From Sphingobium trunci (GTDB taxonomy: Bacteria; Pseudomonadota; Alphaproteobacteria; Sphingomonadales; Sphingomonadaceae), in the NCBI RefSeq assembly GCF_022664535.1, contig NZ_JAKUJY010000021.1, positions 16,280 to 80,279 on the forward strand: a stretch of 64,000 bases of DNA, written 5' to 3'. Positions within the stretch are counted from its first letter, which is position 1. Every line of letters starts with the position of its first letter. The notes under the pieces are model-generated. The model was not told the origin of the DNA. It was given only the letters and a program-made list of their open reading frames with translations, and ran no database searches. The position numbers and the translations under genes were made by a program. Below are positions 18,573 to 27,097 of the stretch, piece by piece.

Positions 18573-19451
18573 ATGACCGAAATTCGGACCGTGGGCGTGA
18601 TCGGCGCCGGGCAGATGGGCGCGGGCATCGCGCAGGTGGCGGCGCAGGCGGGCTATGACGTCATCCTGTCCGACATCGACCTGCCGCGCGCGCAGAAGGG
18701 CCGCGACGGCATCATCCGCCTGCTCGCCAAGGCGGTGGAAAAGGGCAAGCTGGCCCAGGCCGATGCCGACGCCGCCATCGCCCGCATCCAGCCCGTGGGC
18801 GAGATCGCGCCGCTGGCCTCCTGCCAGCTGGTGATCGAGGCGGCGACCGAGCGCGAGGACATCAAGCGCACCATCTTCGCCAATGTCGGCGCGCTGCTCG
18901 CGCCCGGCGCGATCCTCGCCTCCAACACCTCCTCCATCCCGATCACCCGGCTGGCGCAGGCGGCGCCCGACGCCAGCCGCTTCGTCGGCGTGCATTTCTT
19001 CAACCCCGTGCCGGTCATGGCGCTGGTCGAGGTGATCCGTGGCCTCGCCACCAGCCCTGAAACGGTGAGCGCGGTCGAAAGCTTTGCCGCCCGCCTCGGC
19101 AAGCAGGTGGTCCATGCCTTCGACGCGCCCGGTTTCGTGGTGAACCGCATCCTGCTGCCGATGCTCAACGAGGCGATCTTCGCTTTGGGCGAAGGCGTGG
19201 GCAGCGTGACCGATATCGACAAGGGCGTGATGCTGGGCCTCAACCATCCGATGGGTCCGCTGACGCTGGCGGATTTCGTCGGTCTCGATACCTGCCTGGA
19301 AATCTGCAAGGTGCTGCAAGGCACGACCGGCGATCCCAAATACCGCCCCGCGCCGCTGCTGGTCAAATATGTCGAGGCGGGCTGGCTGGGGCGCAAGACC
19401 GGCAAGGGCTTCTATGATTATTCGGGACCGGAGCCGGTTCCCACCCGTTAA
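18573..19451 (+). CDS. 3-hydroxyacyl-CoA (3-hydroxybutyryl-CoA) dehydrogenase
   Basis: A 292-aa single-function dehydrogenase of the Hbd/PaaH family. NAD-binding motif [10 protein letters not shown] is at residues 11-20, the catalytic region is [11 protein letters not shown], and the C-terminal domain contains [15 protein letters not shown]. It oxidises L-3-hydroxyacyl-CoA or works in the reverse direction in C4 metabolism. AGGAGG precedes the ATG. It stands alone, convergent with pspF. Confidence 0.93.
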   Translation: MTEIRTVGVIGAGQMGAGIAQVAAQAGYDVILSDIDLPRAQKGRDGIIRLLAKAVEKGKLAQADADAAIARIQPVGEIAPLASCQLVIEAATEREDIKRTIFANVGALLAPGAILASNTSSIPITRLAQAAPDASRFVGVHFFNPVPVMALVEVIRGLATSPETVSAVESFAARLGKQVVHAFDAPGFVVNRILLPMLNEAIFALGEGVGSVTDIDKGVMLGLNHPMGPLTLADFVGLDTCLEICKVLQGTTGDPKYRPAPLLVKYVEAGWLGRKTGKGFYDYSGPEPVPTR

Positions 19452-19454
19452 GGG

Positions 19455-20483
19455 CTACCCCGCACTCAACCCATGCTTCTTCATGCAATGGCGAAGCTGG
19501 TCATAGGTGAGGCCCAGCCCCTTGGCGGTGGCGCGCTGGTTGTAGCGATAGCGCTCCAGCGCCGCCCGCACGATCGCGGCTTCATGCGCATCGACGGCGG
19601 ATTTGAGGTCGCTGATGATCTCGAAGCTGATGGCCGGAGCGGTGGCCATCGGCGTGCTTACTGCCGACGGGGCCGCTTCCGGAGCCGCGGGCATCAGCGG
19701 CCTGGGCTTCCAGGGTGAGGCGAAGGGATCGAAGACGATCGCCGCGACCGGCCGTCCCGGATCGGGCCAGCGATAAACGGCGCGCTCGACCACATTGCGT
19801 AGTTCGCGGATGTTGCCGGGCCAGTCATGTGCTTCCAGCTCGGCCATGCAGGCGGTGGAAAAGCCCGGCCATTGTGGCCAACCGATCTCGGCCGCCATGC
19901 GCCGGCCGAAATGATCGGCCAGCACCGCGACGTCACCCTCCCGCGCCCGCAGCGGGGGCAGGGTGATGACCTCGAAACTGAGGCGATCCAGCAGGTCGGG
20001 CCGGAAGCGTCCGGCATCGGCGGCGGCGGGCAGATCCTCGTTGGTCGCCGCCACGATCCGCACATCGACATTGATCGGCCGCGACGCGCCGATCCGCGTC
20101 ACCTCGCCATATTCGATCACGCGCAACAGCCGCTCCTGCGCCGCCATGGACAGCGTGCCCAGCTCGTCCAGGAACAGCGTGCCGCGATGCGCCTCCTCGA
20201 ACCGGCCCGCCCGCGCCCGCGCCGCGCCGGTGAAGGCGCCCTGCTCATGGCCGAACAGCTCCGCCTCGATCAGCGTTTCGGGCAGCGCCGCGCAATTCAT
20301 GATGATCAGCGGCTCGTCCCATCGCGGGGAGAGGCGATGGAGCCGCTCGGCGATCAGCTCCTTGCCGGTTCCGCGTTCGCCGATCACCAGCACCGGCCGG
20401 TTGAGCTCGGCCGCGCGCCCGGCCTGTTCGACCGCATCCAGAAAGGCCAGCGACTGGCCGACGAACTGGGTATTTTTCTCCAT
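19455..20483 (-). CDS. pspF: Phage shock operon activator PspF (sigma-54 enhancer-binding protein)
   Basis: A 342-aa AAA+ activator without a receiver domain. It has Walker A GERGTGKE (residues 35-42), the sigma-54 contacting GAFTGA loop (82-87), Walker B TLFLDELG, and a Fis-type helix-turn-helix at the C-terminus (NQRATAKGLGLTYDQLRHCM). It is divergent from the psp operon, and a matching sigma-54 promoter lies between them. PspA normally holds it inactive until membrane stress. The ATG at 20483 (MEKNTQF) matches family length; nine extra upstream codons are possible. Confidence 0.95.
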   Translation of the reverse strand: MEKNTQFVGQSLAFLDAVEQAGRAAELNRPVLVIGERGTGKELIAERLHRLSPRWDEPLIIMNCAALPETLIEAELFGHEQGAFTGAARARAGRFEEAHRGTLFLDELGTLSMAAQERLLRVIEYGEVTRIGASRPINVDVRIVAATNEDLPAAADAGRFRPDLLDRLSFEVITLPPLRAREGDVAVLADHFGRRMAAEIGWPQWPGFSTACMAELEAHDWPGNIRELRNVVERAVYRWPDPGRPVAAIVFDPFASPWKPRPLMPAAPEAAPSAVSTPMATAPAISFEIISDLKSAVDAHEAAIVRAALERYRYNQRATAKGLGLTYDQLRHCMKKHGLSAG

Positions 20484-20584
20484 TCCCCAACTTATGGTGA
20501 AATTTCCCACCTTTCGGCAAGCGCTATTCTGGCGCGGACCGGTTTTACCCCTGTAAAACCCCGCAAATCAGCCATTTTCAAAAA

Positions 20585-20601
20585 TTGGCACGGCTTCTGC
20601 A
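20585..20601 (+). promoter_or_regulatory. Sigma-54 promoter of the psp operon
   Basis: TTGGCACGGCTTCTGCA matches the -24/-12 consensus TTGGCACG-N4-TTGCA with one mismatch. It lies about 70 bases before the first gene of the psp operon and about 100 bases from the divergent pspF start, leaving room for PspF upstream activating sites. Confidence 0.92.
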
Positions 20602-20671
20602 AAGCTGGAAGCAAAGCCGCTGAACAAACAGGCGGCATGATTTTGAAGGCCAAGTGTCAGGGAGTTCAGTC

Positions 20672-20845
20672 ATGGAAAAGCAGAGCTACAAGGTTCGTGA
20701 AATCGGTCAGTTGCTGTCCGTCGCCATCGCCTCCGTCCTGTTCGGATCGACCCTGGTCCTTTCGGCGGTCGGCCCGGCCCGCGCCAGCGAATTGCCCCTG
20801 ATCGCGAACCATGACTGCCCGGCGGCCGCGCATTATCTGGCGTAA
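20672..20845 (+). CDS. Small exported or membrane protein, first gene of the psp operon (57 aa)
   Basis: A 57-aa protein I do not recognise. It has a charged N-terminus, one hydrophobic segment (LLSVAIASVLFGSTLVLSAV), a possible signal peptidase site after ARA, and a short tail with one Cys. CAGGGAG stands at good distance from the ATG. It is the first gene behind the sigma-54 promoter and 39 bases ahead of pspA, so it should be induced with the phage shock genes. It is not one of the classical Psp proteins. Confidence 0.7.
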   Translation: MEKQSYKVREIGQLLSVAIASVLFGSTLVLSAVGPARASELPLIANHDCPAAAHYLA

Positions 20846-20884
20846 GGCCGCGACCCACCAGTTCGTACCAGGAGTGAAGTTCAA

Positions 20885-21553
20885 ATGGGTATTTTCTCCC
20901 GCACCCGCGATATCATAGCCGCCAATGTCACCGACCTGCTCGACCGGGCGGAAGACCCGGCGAAGATGATCCGCATGATCATCCTCGAGATGGAGGAGAC
21001 GCTGGTCGAGGTACGTGCCTCCGCCGCCCGCACCATCGCCGACCAGAAGGAAATGCGGCGCCATATCGCCAAGCTGGAGGCGCTGCAGACGAGCTGGACG
21101 GAAAAGGCCCAGCTTGCCCTCAGCAAGGATCGCGAGGATCTCGCCAAGGCGGCGCTGGTCGAAAAGCAGAAAGCGGCCGACATGGCCGGACAGCTTGGCC
21201 ACGAGATCGAAGTGCTGGACGAAGCGCTGCGTGCCTCGGAAGAGGATATCGCCAAGCTCCAGGCGAAGCTGCGCGAGGCCCGCGCCCGCCAGAACAGCCT
21301 TGTGACCCGGATGGAAAGCGCCCAGAACCGGCTGCGCGTCCGCGAAGCCTATGCCGGCGAGAAGGTGAACGACGCCTTCGCCCGCTTCGACATGCTGGAA
21401 CGCCGCGTGGACATGGCCGAAGGCCGCGCCGACGCCATGGGCCTGGGCGCCCAGCCCAAGACGCTGGAGGAAGAGATCGCAGAGCTTCAGGCGTCGGACA
21501 AGGTCGATGCCGAACTCGCCGCGCTCAAGGCCTCGATGAACAAGGGAGAGTGA
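20885..21553 (+). CDS. pspA: Phage shock protein A
   Basis: A 222-aa PspA/IM30 protein, almost entirely alpha-helical and coiled coil, with the N-terminal amphipathic helix MGIFSRTRDIIAANV and the family segment DLLDRAEDPAKMIRMIILEMEE. It binds stressed inner membrane and restrains PspF. It is the core effector of this operon; pspB follows after 3 bases. Confidence 0.97.
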   Translation: MGIFSRTRDIIAANVTDLLDRAEDPAKMIRMIILEMEETLVEVRASAARTIADQKEMRRHIAKLEALQTSWTEKAQLALSKDREDLAKAALVEKQKAADMAGQLGHEIEVLDEALRASEEDIAKLQAKLREARARQNSLVTRMESAQNRLRVREAYAGEKVNDAFARFDMLERRVDMAEGRADAMGLGAQPKTLEEEIAELQASDKVDAELAALKASMNKGE

Positions 21554-21556
21554 CGC

Positions 21557-21838
21557 ATGGAAGATATCGTCGTTCCCATAGCCGTCGTCGGCATGCTGTT
21601 CATCGGCATGCCCTGGCTGATTTTCCACTATGTCACCAAGTGGAAGCAGGCGCCCAAGATCACCGATGAGGACGAAAAGCTGCTGGACGAGCTGCATCTG
21701 CTCGCCCGGCGGCTGGAGGAGCGGCTGCAGACGGTCGAGCGGATCGTCGCCGCCGACAACCCCGATTTCCGTCCTGCCCGCCCTTCGCAGGACGAGGGCT
21801 ATGATTTCGACCGCCCCTATTCCGAACGGAGGAACTGA
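21557..21838 (+). CDS. pspB: Phage shock protein B
   Basis: A 93-aa protein with an N-terminal membrane helix (VVPIAVVGMLFIGMPWLIFHYV) and a cytoplasmic heptad region ending LEERLQTVERIVAAD. Typical of PspB, which with PspC relays membrane stress to PspA. The C-terminal tail (DEGYDFDRPYSERRN) is a little longer than in enterobacterial PspB. The stop is 1 base ahead of the pspC start. Confidence 0.93.
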   Translation: MEDIVVPIAVVGMLFIGMPWLIFHYVTKWKQAPKITDEDEKLLDELHLLARRLEERLQTVERIVAADNPDFRPARPSQDEGYDFDRPYSERRN

Positions 21839-21839
21839 G

Positions 21840-22220
21840 ATGGCTGCCCGTCGCACCAAATTCTATCTCGACAAGCAGAATGGCAAGTGGATGGGCGTAT
21901 GCGCCGGCATCGCCGACTATACCGGGATCGATGTGGTCTGGGTTCGGGTCGGCGCGGTGCTGGTGACGCTGATGGGGGCTTTTCCCTGGTCGTTCATCGC
22001 CTATTTCGCGGCCGCCTATTTCGCGGAGAACAAGCCGGTGGGCCTCTATTCCGACCGGGATGACGAGAAATTCTGGCAGGGCGTGCGCTCCAACCCGGCA
22101 CGTTCGACCCGCGATGTCCGGTCCAAGTTCCGCGACATCGACCGCCGCCTGGCCGATATCGAGATCTATTATACTAGCCGTAACAACCGGTTGTCCGAAG
22201 AGATCGACAGCCTGCGCTGA
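21840..22220 (+). CDS. pspC: Phage shock protein C
   Basis: A 126-aa protein with the PspC domain (KWMGVCAGIADYTGIDVVWVR followed by two hydrophobic segments) and a C-terminal coiled coil (FRDIDRRLADIEIYY) that resembles the heptads of PspB and of the three small proteins downstream. Start chosen at ATG 21840, immediately after the pspB stop, with AGGA upstream. Confidence 0.94.
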   Translation: MAARRTKFYLDKQNGKWMGVCAGIADYTGIDVVWVRVGAVLVTLMGAFPWSFIAYFAAAYFAENKPVGLYSDRDDEKFWQGVRSNPARSTRDVRSKFRDIDRRLADIEIYYTSRNNRLSEEIDSLR

Positions 22221-22330
22221 GGGGGAACCCGACGCCGTTCATCGAACCGGCGGCGGCGCCCGTCGAAAAATCAGCCTCGCCCGCCGGCAAAGCATGGACG
22301 GGTAGACGATATCCGGAAAAGGATCGATCA

Positions 22331-22588
22331 ATGAATCACATAGCAAGCTGGATCTGGGTGCTCATCCCGCTCACAGCCATCGGCATGAAGGGGTTCAGAA
22401 GCTGGCTGGCGCTCAAGGAACGGCAGCTCGACGCGCAGTCGCGCGAAACCGCCGAGAAGACCGCGCAATATGCGGCCCATACCGAAAGGCTGGAGCAGCG
22501 CGTGCGCGTGCTGGAGCGGATCGTCACCGACAAGGGAATGGACCTGTCCGACGAAATCGAGCGGCTGCGGGATGCGCCGTTGAATTGA
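22331..22588 (+). CDS. PspB-like small membrane protein (first extra copy)
   Basis: An 85-aa protein with one N-terminal hydrophobic helix (WIWVLIPLTAIGM) and a long charged heptad region ending LEQRVRVLERIVTDKGMDLSDEIERLRD. This layout and the LExRVxxLERIV block match PspB. It follows pspC by 110 bases with its own AAGGA site and no visible terminator between. Probably part of the phage shock operon; the exact role is unknown. Confidence 0.78.
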   Translation: MNHIASWIWVLIPLTAIGMKGFRSWLALKERQLDAQSRETAEKTAQYAAHTERLEQRVRVLERIVTDKGMDLSDEIERLRDAPLN

Positions 22589-22617
22589 GGATGGGCTGAC
22601 AAGCAAGGGTAAAATCG

Positions 22618-22869
22618 ATGAATCCGTTTGAAATGGTCGTCGCCATCGTCGCGATCACTGCCATCGCCAGCGTCGTCCGGGCCAAATATGGTGTCGTCCG
22701 GCGCGGTAAGGGCGAGGACTTCGTCCGGCCCGGTCCGGACCCGGAAGCGGAACGGCTTCGGGCGGAAGTGAAGGCGCTCAAGGATCGCGTCGCCGTGCTG
22801 GAACGGCTGGCGACCGACAGTTCCACCGCGCTGGAGCGCGAATTCGACAAGCTTCGGGACCGCGACTGA
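22618..22869 (+). CDS. PspB-like small membrane protein (second extra copy)
   Basis: An 83-aa protein with an N-terminal hydrophobic helix (MVVAIVAITAIASVV) followed by a charged coiled coil LKDRVAVLERLATDSSTALE ending in FDKLRD. The heptad pattern and ending parallel the preceding protein (RVRVLERIV ... IERLRD). AAGGG lies before the ATG and the gap from the previous stop is 29 bases. Likely arose by duplication and divergence. Confidence 0.76.
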   Translation: MNPFEMVVAIVAITAIASVVRAKYGVVRRGKGEDFVRPGPDPEAERLRAEVKALKDRVAVLERLATDSSTALEREFDKLRDRD

Positions 22870-22900
22870 CGCGGCCCGGTAAATCTCTAGGGAGGACGAT

Positions 22901-23134
22901 ATGCAGGACCCCCTTATCACTTTCACTCTGGCGGCGGCGGGTTTGTCGGGACTCGCCATCATCGCGCTGACGGCCCTTCGGGGATGGAATGGCTGGCTGG
23001 AACTGAAACGCGCGGAACTGGCGCGGCGGGCGGAGGACACTGCGCCGCCTTCCACCGCGACGCGGATCGAGGTCGCCGATCTCAAGGAACGCATCCGCAA
23101 GCTGGAAGCCATCGCGGCGGGCGTCGACCTGTAA
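22901..23134 (+). CDS. PspB-like small membrane protein (third extra copy)
   Basis: A 77-aa protein with a hydrophobic helix (TFTLAAAGLSGLAIIALTAL), then a charged region ending LKERIRKLEAIAAG, again PspB-like. GGGAGGACGAT precedes the ATG. The strong hairpin at 23140-23175 follows directly, which fits this being the final gene of the psp operon. Confidence 0.75.
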   Translation: MQDPLITFTLAAAGLSGLAIIALTALRGWNGWLELKRAELARRAEDTAPPSTATRIEVADLKERIRKLEAIAAGVDL

Positions 23135-23139
23135 TGGCT

Positions 23140-23175
23140 GGGGGAAAAGCGGCTTTCCTGAGCCGCTTTTCCCCC
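23140..23175 (+). terminator. Terminator at the end of the psp operon
   Basis: Perfect 15-bp stem (23140-23154 with 23161-23175) with a 6-base loop. TTTT lies within the right arm but no T-run follows. It separates the PspB-like genes from sufE and argues against using the ATG at 23134 as the sufE start. Confidence 0.8.
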
Positions 23176-23178
23176 TAT

Positions 23179-23601
23179 ATGGCGGCTATGAGCCAAATGC
23201 CTGCCCTGACCGATCTGGTCGAAGAATATGAATTTCTTGATGCCGACGATCGCTACCGCATGCTGATCGACCTCGGGCGGACGCTGGAACCCATGCCCGA
23301 CGCGCTCAAGACCGATGCGACCCTGGTCAGGGGCTGTTCGGCGGCGGTGTGGGTCTATCCCACGGTTCTTGACGATGGGCGGCTGCATTTCCTGGCCGAC
23401 AGCAATGCGGCAATCACCAAGGGAATCATCGCGCTGGTGCTGCTGACCGTGCAGGACCAGGCGCCCGCCGCCATCGCCGGAACCGATATCGAAGGCGCGC
23501 TGGCGCCCTTCGACCTCAGGAACCAGCTCAGTTCCAACCGGACCCAGGGCATCCCCAACATGATCGCCCTGATCCGGGAAACCGCCTTGCGCTACAGCTG
23601 A
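23179..23601 (+). CDS. sufE: Cysteine desulfuration protein SufE
   Basis: A 140-aa SufE protein. It takes persulphide sulphur from SufS and passes it to the SufBCD scaffold. The active-site cysteine is in VRGCSAAVWV, with family blocks DRYRMLIDLGRTLEPMP and LSSNRTQGIPNMIALI. It is about 5 kb from the suf operon. Three in-frame ATGs (23179, 23188, 23197) are possible starts; none has a strong ribosome binding site. Confidence 0.93.
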   Translation: MAAMSQMPALTDLVEEYEFLDADDRYRMLIDLGRTLEPMPDALKTDATLVRGCSAAVWVYPTVLDDGRLHFLADSNAAITKGIIALVLLTVQDQAPAAIAGTDIEGALAPFDLRNQLSSNRTQGIPNMIALIRETALRYS

Positions 23602-23668
23602 ACCGAGGGAAACCGCGCCGTGCTGATGCGTTCTCCTGCCGTAATGATGACGGGAAAGGAGAGACGCG

Positions 23669-24163
23669 ATGCGAAGCCTTTGGGCATTGGCTGCCATGGG
23701 AATGATCGCGGCCTGTTCCTCGCCGGAGGACAAGGCGCCAAGCCAGCGCGAGCAGATCGGGCAGGCCTGGAAATATGAAGGCGGCGCGGACGGAAAGACG
23801 AAGGTCGCCTATATCGGCAGCGCGAACACGGTGCAGACCATGACCGCGGCGGACACCTTCTCGGTCCTGCTGGTCCAGCCTATGGCGAAGGGAGAGGCGG
23901 ACGTCACCGTCAAGCTGGTCGGCGCGCCTTTCACCTGCGATCTGTCCGACTGCCGGGTCACGGCCACGACCGATGACGGCAAGGCCCATGAATGGAAGGG
24001 GCGAATGACCGAGAACAGGGACGGCATAGAGGTGCTGCCCGCCGCCAGAGCCTATGATGCGATCAGGCGCAGCAAAAACATCAAGGTCGATCTGGTGGTG
24101 GGACCGAAGGACACGAGCTTTCCCTTCCGGTTCAACGTCTCTGGGCTGAAGCTGAAGGGATGA
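23669..24163 (+). CDS. Putative lipoprotein, 164 aa
   Basis: A 164-aa protein with a lipoprotein signal peptide whose lipobox MIAAC puts the lipidated Cys at residue 16. The mature part contains a Cys pair (TCDLSDC) that could form a disulphide. No characterised family is recognised. The ribosome binding site GGAAAGGAGAG is strong. It ends 8 bases from the convergent gamma-glutamyltransferase gene. Confidence 0.8.
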   Translation: MRSLWALAAMGMIAACSSPEDKAPSQREQIGQAWKYEGGADGKTKVAYIGSANTVQTMTAADTFSVLLVQPMAKGEADVTVKLVGAPFTCDLSDCRVTATTDDGKAHEWKGRMTENRDGIEVLPAARAYDAIRRSKNIKVDLVVGPKDTSFPFRFNVSGLKLKG

Positions 24164-24171
24164 ACGCAGTC

Positions 24172-25866
24172 CTATTCCTGTAGGGACACGCCTGGACTGC
24201 GCGGGTCTGCGGCGCCAATCCAGTGGCCGTCGGCCGTGCGCTCGGCCGCATTGGCCTTAAGACCGAAGCGGCTGACCGACACCTTGTGGCCCAGCTTCTC
24301 GAGCGGTGCCTTCATCGCTTCGAGCGACGTGCCCTGCTCCAGCACCAGCCCGTCCTTGTCGAAGAATTCAAAGCCGAGGGCGATCGAATCCTGCGCCGAC
24401 AGGCCCCAGTCGAAATGCGCGATCAACGCCTTGGCGACCTGCATGATGATGGTCTTGCCGCCCGCCGCGCCGACCGTGAAGATCGGCGTTCCCTGGCCGT
24501 CATAGACGATCGTGGGCGACATGGAGGAGAGCGGACGCTTGCCCGGCTCCACCCGGTTGGCGACCGGGGCACCGTCCTTTTCGGGCGTGAAGCTGAAATC
24601 GGTCAGCTCATTGTTCAGGATCACGCCATTCGCCACCAGCTGGCTGCCGAAGAAGCTTTCGATGGTGGAGGTCCAGGCGGCGATGTCGCCGTTGCGGTCC
24701 ACGGCGACGAAATGGCTGGTGCCCGCCTCGGGCCGGGGCACGGCGGCGGTGCGGGGCTGCGCCCCCGGCGGGGTGCCGGGGCGATAGTCGTTGAGCGCCT
24801 TGCCCAGGGAAATCAACGCCGAACGCCGTTTCAGATAGCCGGGGTCGATCAGCCCGGCGATGGGTACGGTTACGAAGTCAGGATCGCCCAGCCAGGTGTC
24901 GCGATCGGCATAGGCGAGTTGCATCGCTTCCCCGATGACATGCCACGATCGCGGATCATCCTTGCCCCATGCTGCGAGGGGGAAGCGCTCCACCATGCCC
25001 AGCACCTGCAGCACCGTGATCCCGCCCGCCGAAGCCGGTCCCATGCCGCAGATCGTGTAGACGCGATAATGGCCGCAGACCGGCTTGCGCGGCTTGGCCT
25101 GATAACCGGCCAGATCGGCCTCCGTCATCGGCACCGGATTTTTGGGTGCGTTGCTGACCGTGGCGGCAATCGCCCTGGCATTGTCGCCCCGATAGAAGGC
25201 ATCCGGCCCTTCGGCCGCGATCCGCCTGAACAGTGCGGCCAACGGAGGATTTTTGAGCATCGTGCCCATCGGTGCGGGCTTGCCGTCGATCCAGAAATAT
25301 TTCTGGATTTCCGGGAAGTCGGCCCAGACCGGCGCGACCGCCTTCATCGCTGTGTCGAGCCGCTGGCGCACCTCGAACCCCTGTTCGGCCAGGCGGATGG
25401 CGGGCTGGAACAGATCGGCCCAGGGCAGCTTGCCCCATTTGCGGTGCGCGTCCCACGCCAGCCGCACATTGCCCGGGACGCCCACGGAATAGCCGCCCGG
25501 CCAGGCCTGGCGAAAGGGTAGGGGCTGCCCGTCCGGCCCCATGAAGCGATCCGGCCGTGCCGCTGCGGGCGCCGTTTCGCGCCCGTCGATCGATTCGAGC
25601 ACGCCGGTCCGCCCGTCATGGTGCATCAGGAAACCGCCGCCGCCGATGCCGCTATTATGCGGCTCGACCACGTTCAGCGTCAGCATCATGGCGATGGCCG
25701 CATCGGTGGCGCTGCCGCCCTTGCGCAATATTTCCTGCCCCGCCTCGGCGGCACGAGGGTCGGCGGCGGAAACGGTGGCATTGACCGAAACCGGCTCGCG
25801 GGCGGGAAGGGGCGTGGGAAGGAGAAGGGCGAGGGGAGCCAGAAGGCCGATCAGGCGGAACGTCAT
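24172..25866 (-). CDS. ggt: Gamma-glutamyltransferase
   Basis: A 564-aa Ntn-hydrolase of the gamma-glutamyl transpeptidase family with a signal peptide (cleavage after LPA), so periplasmic. The precursor is expected to self-cleave before the Thr of GTSHFVAVDRNGD, giving large and small subunits. Other family blocks are HNSGIGGGGFLMHH near the N-terminus, MSPTIVYDG, and GAAGGKTI near the C-terminus. It breaks down glutathione or gamma-glutamyl compounds. ATG 25866 has AGGGTG at suitable spacing; a GTG three codons upstream is less likely. Confidence 0.95.
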   Translation of the reverse strand: MTFRLIGLLAPLALLLPTPLPAREPVSVNATVSAADPRAAEAGQEILRKGGSATDAAIAMMLTLNVVEPHNSGIGGGGFLMHHDGRTGVLESIDGRETAPAAARPDRFMGPDGQPLPFRQAWPGGYSVGVPGNVRLAWDAHRKWGKLPWADLFQPAIRLAEQGFEVRQRLDTAMKAVAPVWADFPEIQKYFWIDGKPAPMGTMLKNPPLAALFRRIAAEGPDAFYRGDNARAIAATVSNAPKNPVPMTEADLAGYQAKPRKPVCGHYRVYTICGMGPASAGGITVLQVLGMVERFPLAAWGKDDPRSWHVIGEAMQLAYADRDTWLGDPDFVTVPIAGLIDPGYLKRRSALISLGKALNDYRPGTPPGAQPRTAAVPRPEAGTSHFVAVDRNGDIAAWTSTIESFFGSQLVANGVILNNELTDFSFTPEKDGAPVANRVEPGKRPLSSMSPTIVYDGQGTPIFTVGAAGGKTIIMQVAKALIAHFDWGLSAQDSIALGFEFFDKDGLVLEQGTSLEAMKAPLEKLGHKVSVSRFGLKANAAERTADGHWIGAADPRSPGVSLQE

Positions 25867-25921
25867 GCACGGCACCCTAGCTTCAACGTTGCATACTGCA
25901 ACCCGTGCCGGGCAGGACGGA

Positions 25922-26959
25922 TCAGGCGTCTGTACCCACTATCTCGCTGATATTGCGGACGCCATCGCGCGCCATGAGCGCCTTCAGGCCCGCGTTGATC
26001 CGTTTGGCCAGATAAGGCCCTTCATAGACCAGCGCGCTGTAGAGCTGGATCAGGCTGGCGCCTGCCCGGATGCGGGCATAGGCCTGCTCCGCGTTGGCAA
26101 TCCCCCCCACGCCGATCAGCGGCAGGCGGGAGCCCAGCGCCTTGCGGAAGTCCCGCAGCCTTTGGAGCGAGAGGTCGTGCAGCGGCGCGCCCGACAGGCC
26201 ACCGGTTTCCCCTGCCAGCGCCGAACGCAGCGAAGGCCGGGAAATGGTGGTGTTGGAAACGATCAGTGCGTCGATTCCGTGATCGATGCAGGCGGCGGCA
26301 ATATCCTCGACATCGGCGGGCTCCAGATCCGGCGCCACCTTCAGGAAAATCGGCGTCTTGTGGCTTCCTCGCGCCGTTATCACAGCGCCCAGCAACGGAT
26401 CGAGCGCCGTCCGGTCCTGCAGGGCACGCAGTCCGGGCGTGTTGGGGGAGGAGATGTTGACCGTCAGATAGTCGGCCAGCGGCGCCATGCAGGTCACGCC
26501 CGTCGCATAGTCCGCGATCCGGTCTGCGGCGTCCTTGTTCGCGCCGATATTGATGCCGATCACCGGCCCGCCGGGCCGCTTGCGCTTGGCGATCCGCTCC
26601 GCCGCTGCCGCCTGGCCGCCATTGTTGAAGCCCATGCGGTTGATCACTGCCCTGTCTTCCACCAGCCGGAACAGCCGGGGCAGGGGATTGCCCGGCTGGG
26701 ACAGGGGGGTCAGCGTCCCCAGTTCGGCAAAGCCGAAGCCGAGGCCGTGCATCTTGTGCGCAACCAGCCCCTCCTTGTCATAACCCGCGGCCAGACCGAC
26801 CGGATTGGGAAATGCGATACCCGCCACCGTCTGCGTCAGAGCCGAATCGGGTGCCAGCGGCGCCGGGGTCGGCATCAGCCGAAGCAATTTGATCGACAGA
26901 TGATGGGCGCGTTCTGCTTCCAGCGCGAAAAACAGGGGGCGGATGAGGCGGTAGGACAT
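25922..26959 (-). CDS. pyrD: Dihydroorotate dehydrogenase (quinone), class 2
   Basis: A 345-aa class 2 enzyme of pyrimidine synthesis, membrane-associated through its N-terminal helices (MSYRLIRPLFFALEAERAHH). FMN-binding and active-site blocks are PVGLAAGYDKEG, NRMGFNNGG, the catalytic Ser in VNISSPNTPGLR, and LIGVGGI near the end. Longer in-frame extensions upstream of 26959 lack family similarity. Confidence 0.96.
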   Translation of the reverse strand: MSYRLIRPLFFALEAERAHHLSIKLLRLMPTPAPLAPDSALTQTVAGIAFPNPVGLAAGYDKEGLVAHKMHGLGFGFAELGTLTPLSQPGNPLPRLFRLVEDRAVINRMGFNNGGQAAAAERIAKRKRPGGPVIGINIGANKDAADRIADYATGVTCMAPLADYLTVNISSPNTPGLRALQDRTALDPLLGAVITARGSHKTPIFLKVAPDLEPADVEDIAAACIDHGIDALIVSNTTISRPSLRSALAGETGGLSGAPLHDLSLQRLRDFRKALGSRLPLIGVGGIANAEQAYARIRAGASLIQLYSALVYEGPYLAKRINAGLKALMARDGVRNISEIVGTDA

Positions 26960-27097
26960 GGCCGCGCTATGCCAGCGCCGGACGCTCCCGTCGAGTCGCT
27001 GTTGCAAGCTGGCCACAGTCGCTCCCGAACGACATTTCTTAACAAGATTCCTTGGGATTCGTCCCGTTTTGGTCCGGCTAATGTCCGATTCATCCAA

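Noticed and set aside
23134..23178. ATG at 23134 overlapping the previous stop (TAATG) as sufE start
   Set aside because: The added 15 residues are encoded by the psp operon terminator stem.
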